In this document: in pieces, positions 5,677-12,825 of the stretch
Numbering within the stretch: the first letter of the stretch is position 1
How the letters are laid out: every line of letters starts with the position of its first letter
Source of the DNA: an uncultured Collinsella sp.
GTDB lineage: Bacteria; Actinomycetota; Coriobacteriia; Coriobacteriales; Coriobacteriaceae
Direction: 5' to 3'
Assembly: GCA_900556205.1 (NCBI GenBank)
Contig: USNX01000014.1
Span: 1-12,825, forward strand
Length of the DNA: 12,825 bases
Notes under the pieces: generated by a model
Databases searched by the model: none
Seen by the model: only the letters and a program-made list of their open reading frames with translations
What the model was told of the DNA's origin: nothing
Made by a program: the position numbers and the translations under genes

Positions 5677-7274
5677 TGTCCGAAACCCTCAATGCCCAGG
5701 ATATCGCCAAGAAACTGCAGGAGCAGCTCACGAGCCTCTCCGCGACGGTCGATACGCATGAGGTTTCAACGGTCGACGAGGTAGGCGACGGCATCGCGCG
5801 CGTCTCCGGCCTCAAGAGCGCCATGGCAGGCGAGCTTCTGGAGTTCAAGAGCTCCGATACCGGTGAGACCGTCTTCGGCCTTGCCCAGAACCTTGACCGT
5901 GACGAGGTCGGCGCCGTTCTGTTCGGTGCCGTCGACTCCATCAAGGAAGGCGACGAGTGCCGCACCACTGGCCGCGTTATGGATATCCCCGTGAGCCGTG
6001 CCATGCTCGGCCGCGTCGTCAATCCGCTCGGCCAGCCCATCGACGGCCTGGGCGACATCGTCGCTACGCACCGTCGCCCCATCGAGTTCAAGGCTCCCGG
6101 CGTCATCGATCGTACCCCGGTGTGCGAGCCGGTTCAGACCGGTCTGCTCGCTATCGACTCCATGGTGCCTATTGGCCGCGGTCAGCGTGAGCTCATCATC
6201 GGTGACCGTAAGACCGGTAAGACCGCCATCGCCATCGACGCTATCCTCAACCAGCGCGGCAAGGGCATGGTCTGCATCTATGTCGCCATCGGCCAGAAGG
6301 CCTCCACGGTTGCCAACATCCGCGAGACCCTCGCTCAGCACGGTGCGCTCGACTACACCATCATCGTTTCGGCCACCGCTGCCGATTCCGCCCCTATGCA
6401 GTACATCGCGCCTATGGCCGGTGCCGCTATTGGCGAGTTCTTTATGTACAACGGCGAGGACGGCAAGCCCGCCAGCGAGACCAACCCCGGCGGCCACGTG
6501 CTCGTCATCTACGATGACCTGTCCAAGCAGGCTGTGGCCTACCGTCAGATGTCGCTGACGCTGCATCGTCCGCCCGGACGCGAGGCCTATCCTGGCGACA
6601 TCTTCTACCTGCACTCTCGTCTGCTCGAGCGTGCCGTCAAGATGTCCAAGAAGAACGGTTACGGCTCCATGACGGCACTGCCGATCATCGAGACCCAGGA
6701 CGGCGACGTCTCGGCCTACATTCCGACCAACGTCATTTCCATTACCGATGGTCAGATCTACCTGCAGTCCGAGCTCTTCTTCCAGGGTCAGCGCCCGGCA
6801 GTCGACGTGGGTATCTCCGTGTCCCGCGTCGGTGGCGATGCGCAGACCAAGGCCATGAAGCAGGTCGCCGGCAACCTCCGTCTGGACCTCGCTTCCTATC
6901 AGGAGCTCGCTGGCTTTACGCAGTTCGGCTCCGACCTCGACGAGGCTACTCAGAAGCAGCTGACCCACGGTGCTCGCATGACCGAGCTCCTGAAGCAGCC
7001 GCGTTACAAGCCGTTTGAGGTTGGCGAGCAGATCGTTACGCTGTTCGCTGGCAACGAGGGCTTCCTGGATGACCTGGAGATTGCCGACGTGCTGCCTTTC
7101 CGTGCCGAGCTCATCGAGTACATGGACAATGGCTTTGGTTCGCTGCTCGACAAGGTTCGCGCCAAGAAGATCGATGATGACACCAAGGCTGAGCTCTTGC
7201 GCGTCATCGGCGACTTCAAGCAGCAGTTCATGGCCAAGCACCATTCGGATGTTTCTGGATCAGAGGAGAACTAA
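5676..7274 (+). CDS. atpA: ATP synthase F1 subunit alpha
   Basis: A 532-residue non-catalytic nucleotide-binding subunit of the F1 hexamer. The order is beta-barrel (about 25-95), then the nucleotide-binding domain with Walker A GDRKTGKT (G176-T183, K182). The [18 protein letters not shown] segment carries the Walker B aspartates. The alpha signature [14 protein letters not shown] contains R384, the arginine finger equivalent to E. coli R376. The C-terminal helical domain follows. It is slightly longer than E. coli alpha (513), mainly through a polar tail ending SGSEEN. CGGAGGTGAA at 5661-5670 is a strong ribosome site, and the ATG overlaps the atpH stop as TAATG. Confidence 0.98.
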   Translation: MSETLNAQDIAKKLQEQLTSLSATVDTHEVSTVDEVGDGIARVSGLKSAMAGELLEFKSSDTGETVFGLAQNLDRDEVGAVLFGAVDSIKEGDECRTTGRVMDIPVSRAMLGRVVNPLGQPIDGLGDIVATHRRPIEFKAPGVIDRTPVCEPVQTGLLAIDSMVPIGRGQRELIIGDRKTGKTAIAIDAILNQRGKGMVCIYVAIGQKASTVANIRETLAQHGALDYTIIVSATAADSAPMQYIAPMAGAAIGEFFMYNGEDGKPASETNPGGHVLVIYDDLSKQAVAYRQMSLTLHRPPGREAYPGDIFYLHSRLLERAVKMSKKNGYGSMTALPIIETQDGDVSAYIPTNVISITDGQIYLQSELFFQGQRPAVDVGISVSRVGGDAQTKAMKQVAGNLRLDLASYQELAGFTQFGSDLDEATQKQLTHGARMTELLKQPRYKPFEVGEQIVTLFAGNEGFLDDLEIADVLPFRAELIEYMDNGFGSLLDKVRAKKIDDDTKAELLRVIGDFKQQFMAKHHSDVSGSEEN

Positions 7275-7279
7275 GCCCC

Positions 7280-9642
<2,363 letters not shown>

Positions 9643-9645
9643 GTT

Positions 9646-10038
9646 ATGCGTATCCGCATCGTGTGCCCCGTGAGCTGCGCCTATGAGGGCGACGCTGCGT
9701 TTGTGTCGATTCCGTCCACGGATGGCGAGTTTGGCGTTCTGCCTGCTCACTCCAGCGAGATCTGCACGATCGACCGCGGTTACGTTCGCGTTTCCGATAA
9801 GGCCATGGGCACTGTCGACCACACGTTTGCCGTGGCCGGCGGCTATGCCCAGGTTGCGGACGATGTCGTGACCGTTCTCGCCGAGCGCGCTTGCGATTTG
9901 GCGACCGTCGATGCCGACAAGCTTAAAGCTGATATTCAAGGTTTTGAAGAGAAGCTGGGTAATTTGTCGGAGGATGATGCACGCCGCGCCTACCTCTATA
10001 ATGAAATCGCATGGTGTAAGCTCAAGCTTGCCCAATAG
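9646..10038 (+). CDS. atpC: ATP synthase F1 subunit epsilon
   Basis: A 130-residue rotor subunit contacting gamma and the c-ring; in many bacteria it inhibits ATP hydrolysis. The N-terminal beta-sandwich shows DGEFGVLPAHSSE and FAVAGGYAQVADDVVTVLAERA, matching the family. The C-terminal helices run from about DADKLKADIQGFEEKL to the end and include DDARRAYLY, resembling the helical arm that in other species binds ATP or blocks rotation. ATG at 9646 is 3 bases after the atpD stop; its ribosome site GGGGAG lies in the last atpD codons. It is the last gene before the strong terminator. Confidence 0.95.
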   Translation: MRIRIVCPVSCAYEGDAAFVSIPSTDGEFGVLPAHSSEICTIDRGYVRVSDKAMGTVDHTFAVAGGYAQVADDVVTVLAERACDLATVDADKLKADIQGFEEKLGNLSEDDARRAYLYNEIAWCKLKLAQ

Positions 10039-10074
10039 TCAAACGATTTAGCGTTCGACCATTTGCGAACACAT

Positions 10075-10113
10075 CATGCCCGGGATGGCCCAGCCATCCC
10101 GGGCATGCTTTTT
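10075..10113 (+). terminator. Rho-independent terminator of the atp operon
   Basis: Perfect 15-bp inverted repeat: CATGCCCGGGATGGC (10075-10089), loop CCA, GCCATCCCGGGCATG (10093-10107), then C and TTTTT (10109-10113). It starts 36 bases after the atpC stop and is the clearest intrinsic terminator in the window. Its U-run abuts the murA ribosome site. Confidence 0.95.
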
Positions 10114-10120
10114 GAAAGGG
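10114..10120 (+). promoter_or_regulatory. Ribosome-binding site deciding the TTG start of murA
   Basis: GAAAGGG ends 6 bases before TTG at 10127. The next downstream in-frame ATG is inside the conserved N-terminal region (after GAKNSALKL), so it cannot be the start. The TTG is therefore supported by both spacing and family alignment. Confidence 0.75.
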
Positions 10121-10126
10121 TAGACC

Positions 10127-11410
10127 TTGGATATTATCCGCGTTGAGGGTGGCCACGCCATCGGAGGCTCCGTGCCCGTCTCGGGCGCCAAGAACTCCGC
10201 GCTCAAACTCATGGCGGCAACGCTTCTGGCGCCGGGCAAGACGACGCTGCAGAACGTGCCCGATATTTCCGATGTCCATGTGATGGGCAAGGTGCTCAAG
10301 GGCATGGGCGCTACGATCGATGTTCTCGACGAGCACACGCTCGAGATTGATACCTCTCAGGTCGATTCATGGGAGGCCCCCTACGAGCTCGTTGCCAAGA
10401 TGCGCGCTTCCACCGCCGTCATGGGACCCCTGCTGGGCCGCTTCCATCGCGCCAAAATTGCCATGCCGGGCGGCTGCAACCTGGGTGCTCGCAAGATCGA
10501 TATGCACATTCTTGGTCTTGAGGCCCTGGGCGTTGAGTTCGATACCGCCCACGGTTACATCAACGCTAATGCGCCCCAAGGTCTGCGCGGTACCACCGTC
10601 ACGCTCGAGTTCGCCAGCGTCGGTGCGACCGAGAACCTCATCATGGCCTCTGTGCGCGCACAGGGCACCACGCTTATCGATAATGCCGCCCGCGAGCCCG
10701 AGATCGTCGATCTCGCTAACATGCTCAACGAGATGGGCGCCAAGATTGTCGGCGCCGGTACGCCCGTCGTGACTATCGAAGGCGTGGAAGAGCTCCATCC
10801 CGTTACCCATCGCGTGGTGGGCGACCGCATCGAGGCCGGTACCTTTATCGTTGCCGGTGCGTTGATGGCCGACGATCGCGGTGTCGACGTCACGGGTTTT
10901 TGCCCCATTCACTTGGGTATGGTGCTCAAGAAGATGGAGCTTATGGGTATCGAGTGCGACCGCATCGAGGACGGCGTCCATGTGAGCCGTACCGATCACA
11001 TTCGGCCGGTCGATATCCAGACGCTTCCGTTCCCTGGTTTCCCGACCGATATGCAGGCTCAGATCATGGTGCTTTCCGCCCTTGCCGACGGCAGCTCCGT
11101 CATCACCGAGAATATCTTCGAGAATCGTTTTATGTTCGCATCCGAGCTGGTGCGCATGGGTGCCAACATCCGCATCGAGAGCCATCACGCCATGATCCAT
11201 GGCGTCAAGGGCTTCTCGGGTGCTCAGGTCACCTCACCCGACCTGCGCGGCGGTGCGGCGCTCGTGGTCGCTGGCCTTATCGCCGACGGCACCACCGAGG
11301 TCTCGGCCATCCACCATATCAAGCGCGGCTACGAGCAGTTCGTCGAAAAGCTGCAGGCGCTTGGCGCGCATGTCGAGCATGCTACCGTCCCCGATCCCGT
11401 CATCTACTAA
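10127..11410 (+). CDS. murA: UDP-N-acetylglucosamine 1-carboxyvinyltransferase (MurA)
   Basis: A 427-residue enzyme that transfers enolpyruvate from phosphoenolpyruvate to UDP-GlcNAc, the first committed step of peptidoglycan synthesis, in the cytoplasm. Family residues are all present: SGAKNSAL with K22; PGGCNLGARKID with catalytic C117 (E. coli C115); PGFPTDMQAQ with the catalytic-site Asp; and DLRGGAALV with the conserved Arg. The Cys predicts the usual fosfomycin-sensitive form rather than the Asp variant. Length is typical (E. coli 419). TTG start with GAAAGGG 6 bases upstream. The gene begins 13 bases after the atp terminator, so its own promoter is not obvious. The LCP gene follows after 12 bases and probably shares its transcript. 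Confidence 0.97.
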   Translation: MDIIRVEGGHAIGGSVPVSGAKNSALKLMAATLLAPGKTTLQNVPDISDVHVMGKVLKGMGATIDVLDEHTLEIDTSQVDSWEAPYELVAKMRASTAVMGPLLGRFHRAKIAMPGGCNLGARKIDMHILGLEALGVEFDTAHGYINANAPQGLRGTTVTLEFASVGATENLIMASVRAQGTTLIDNAAREPEIVDLANMLNEMGAKIVGAGTPVVTIEGVEELHPVTHRVVGDRIEAGTFIVAGALMADDRGVDVTGFCPIHLGMVLKKMELMGIECDRIEDGVHVSRTDHIRPVDIQTLPFPGFPTDMQAQIMVLSALADGSSVITENIFENRFMFASELVRMGANIRIESHHAMIHGVKGFSGAQVTSPDLRGGAALVVAGLIADGTTEVSAIHHIKRGYEQFVEKLQALGAHVEHATVPDPVIY

Positions 11411-11422
11411 TACAGGTTGCCT

Positions 11423-12658
11423 ATGTTTAATAAAAAGCCCCTCGCGGATACCACCGCCCGAAGACCCTCAACTGGTGCGCAGGCCAAGATCTACAGTCGC
11501 GATAACGTGGCTCGCTATTCCGAGCGCGCTCGCCAACGTCGTCGTAGCCACACGATTCGTCACGTCGCGCTCATTGTCGTGCTTGGCGTGCTGCTGAGTG
11601 CCACTACCGCTGCCGGCCTGTGGTTTGCCACCATTATGGGCAAGCTCGGCGATTCTAATGTCATTACCGACAATCTGCGTCGGGTTCTGGTTGACACCGA
11701 TGAGGCAAAGGATCCGTTCTACGTGCTGCTTCTTGGCACCGACGGCCGTCCGGGCGAGGATACGTACCGTGCCGACTCGATTATCCTGGCACGCATTGAT
11801 CCCACGCAAAAGCAGGCGACGCTCATTTCCGTTCCGCGCGACACCAAGGTCGAGTACAAGGGCGAGACCATGAAGATCAACGCCTGCCATACCGTTGGCG
11901 GCGCCGAGGCCATGGTCGAGGCTGTCAACGAGCTGTGCGGTGTTCAGATTTCCCACTATGCCGAGGTCAGCTTCGACGGTATGCAGGCGCTGATTGATTC
12001 GGTTGGCGGTATCGACATTAACGCAACCGATGATGTTGACGACCCCGAGCACCTGGATATTAAGATTACCGCTGGTCAGCAACATATGGACGGCGCCACC
12101 GCCCTTACCTATGCCCGCTGCCGCTACACCTATGCCGACGGCGATTACACGCGCATGCGCCACCAGCGTCAGGTGCTTGGCGCCCTTGCCAACCAGATTC
12201 TCAATAACTTCGATGCCACGAAGATCTTTGGCCTGGTTAATTCGCTGTCCGATATGCTCGTAACCGATATGAGCGTTCAGGATATCGTGGCTACGGTCAA
12301 CGCCATGCGCGGTATGGATGTCGACGGTATCTACTCGGCCAACCTGCCCTCGTACGCCGACGACAGCACCATGATTGACGGTGTGAGCTACGTCTTTGTC
12401 TACGAGGACGAGCTCAAGGAAATGATGGAGCGCGTCGATGCCGGCAAGGATCCCAAGGGTCCCAACACCATGGGTCTTTCCGACGGTTCTAGCTCTACGA
12501 TCGGCGACCTGAACAACAACACGTCTGACGACTACGCAAACGGTACCGCAACCTCATCGGTCAGCTCTGACGATTCCGATGGCTCAAGCGATTCGAGCGA
12601 TTCGGACTACTACGAAGAGCCCACCGGCGACGGTAACGGCTACGAGGCCAACTACTAA
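11423..12658 (+). CDS. LytR-CpsA-Psr (LCP) family cell-wall glycopolymer ligase
   Basis: A 411-residue membrane-anchored protein. A basic cytoplasmic N-terminus (R35-R41 cluster) precedes one membrane helix at about 47-68, then an extracellular LCP domain at about 90-310. LCP hallmarks are LLLGTDGR, RADSIILARID (R116, D118), SVPRDTKV (R139, D140), TYARCRYTYADGDYTRMRHQRQ (R232, R234, R244, R246) and the GGID segment. The family transfers undecaprenyl-linked glycopolymers onto peptidoglycan or related acceptors; the substrate cannot be read from sequence. The last ~60 residues (351-411) are a low-complexity Ser/Asp/Asn/Gly tail ending in acidic and tyrosine-rich residues. I start at ATG 11423, with AGG at 11414-11416; the TTG at 11417 would abut the ribosome site. 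It lies 12 bases after murA. Confidence 0.93.
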   Translation: MFNKKPLADTTARRPSTGAQAKIYSRDNVARYSERARQRRRSHTIRHVALIVVLGVLLSATTAAGLWFATIMGKLGDSNVITDNLRRVLVDTDEAKDPFYVLLLGTDGRPGEDTYRADSIILARIDPTQKQATLISVPRDTKVEYKGETMKINACHTVGGAEAMVEAVNELCGVQISHYAEVSFDGMQALIDSVGGIDINATDDVDDPEHLDIKITAGQQHMDGATALTYARCRYTYADGDYTRMRHQRQVLGALANQILNNFDATKIFGLVNSLSDMLVTDMSVQDIVATVNAMRGMDVDGIYSANLPSYADDSTMIDGVSYVFVYEDELKEMMERVDAGKDPKGPNTMGLSDGSSSTIGDLNNNTSDDYANGTATSSVSSDDSDGSSDSSDSDYYEEPTGDGNGYEANY

Positions 12659-12686
12659 GTTACGCGGTTTTACCAAACCGCGTAAC
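12659..12686 (+). terminator. Perfect hairpin at the end of the LCP gene
   Basis: GTTACGCGGTTT (12659-12670), loop TACC, AAACCGCGTAAC (12675-12686): a 12-bp perfect stem starting directly after the TAA stop. It lacks a following U-run on either strand, so it may be a 3'-end stabilising or Rho-related element rather than a full intrinsic terminator. Confidence 0.55.
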
Positions 12687-12699
12687 CGCTTGACGCTGC

Positions 12700-12799
12700 A
12701 AACCCGCCAGAGCGGCAATCTGCCTTTCAACTTCGGCGGCATGATCAAAAGATCAATGCCGCCTCGTTTCAAGGCACCTTGCTCGCTCTGGCGGGTTTT
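12700..12799 (+). repeat. Nested inverted-repeat structure, candidate terminator or structured RNA
   Basis: Three concentric stems fit one long hairpin. The outer stem is a perfect 15 bp, AAACCCGCCAGAGCG (12700-12714) with CGCTCTGGCGGGTTT (12784-12798). The middle stem is 6 bp, TGCCTT (12721-12726) with AAGGCA (12771-12776). The inner stem is GGCGGCAT plus GATC (12735-12746) with GATC, a bulged A, and ATGCCGCC (12751-12763), closed by an AAAA loop. The outer arm ends in TTTT (12796-12799) on the + strand and TTT on the - strand, so it could terminate. The architecture also fits a small MITE-like element or an untranslated RNA. I saw no target-site duplication. The last 25 bases of the window show nothing further. 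Confidence 0.6.
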
Positions 12800-12825
12800 C
12801 GCTCATATGACCCAATCCGCTGTCA

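Noticed and set aside
9997..10002. Exact TATAAT inside the 3' end of atpC as a murA promoter
   Set aside because: It encodes Tyr-Asn in frame, has no TG extension, and the bases 16-18 upstream do not resemble a -35. Any transcript would also have to pass the terminator at 10075-10113. Kept only as a remote possibility.
11417..11422. TTG start two codons upstream for the LCP protein
   Set aside because: The AGG of the ribosome site touches this codon, leaving no spacing; ATG 11423 is 6 bases away.

Overview
The window is about 60% G+C by eye, almost fully coding, and every gene I accept is on the + strand. It looks like a chromosomal housekeeping region from a high-G+C Gram-positive. My best guess is a member of the Coriobacteriia such as Collinsella or a relative, judged from protein flavour, codon use and gene order. 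That assignment is inference and was not searched.

Layout. (1) 3-548: the 3' part of a YrdC/Sua5-type threonylcarbamoyl-AMP synthase, cut by the window edge. (2) 562-2103: glycerol kinase glpK, 13 bases downstream. (3) 2227-2874: uracil phosphoribosyltransferase upp, followed by a hairpin that may be its terminator. (4) 2875-3148: an intergenic region with direct repeats, a small dyad and a promoter-like sequence. (5) 3149-10038: a complete F1Fo ATP synthase operon, atpI-like, atpB (a), atpE (c), atpF (b), atpH (delta), atpA (alpha), atpG (gamma), atpD (beta), atpC (epsilon), ending at a near-perfect intrinsic terminator (10075-10113). (6) 10127-11410: murA with a TTG start, only 13 bases after that terminator. 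(7) 11423-12658: a LytR-CpsA-Psr (LCP) family cell-wall protein. (8) 12659-12825: a 12-bp hairpin, then a 99-base nested inverted-repeat structure.

How the genes relate. The nine atp reading frames are tightly packed (overlaps of 1-11 bases or gaps of a few bases), except for a 124-base spacer before atpE. They should be co-transcribed from the promoter near 3066-3093. All catalytic signatures are intact: Walker A in alpha and beta, the beta catalytic Glu, the alpha arginine finger, the a-subunit Arg and the c-subunit Glu. murA and the LCP gene form a cell-envelope pair: first committed step of peptidoglycan synthesis, and probable attachment of glycopolymers to peptidoglycan. The order sua5 ... 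upp - atp operon - murA resembles that known from Bacillus subtilis, and sua5 ... atp ... murA that of mycobacteria, so the neighbourhood is ancient. glpK is the unexpected member.

I found no mobile element, CRISPR array, tRNA or rRNA. Nothing here looks like a wholly new system. The items most worth a second look are the nested palindrome at the right end, the terminator-to-murA junction, the signal-peptide-like N-terminus of AtpF, and the dyad overlapping the -35 box of the atp promoter.
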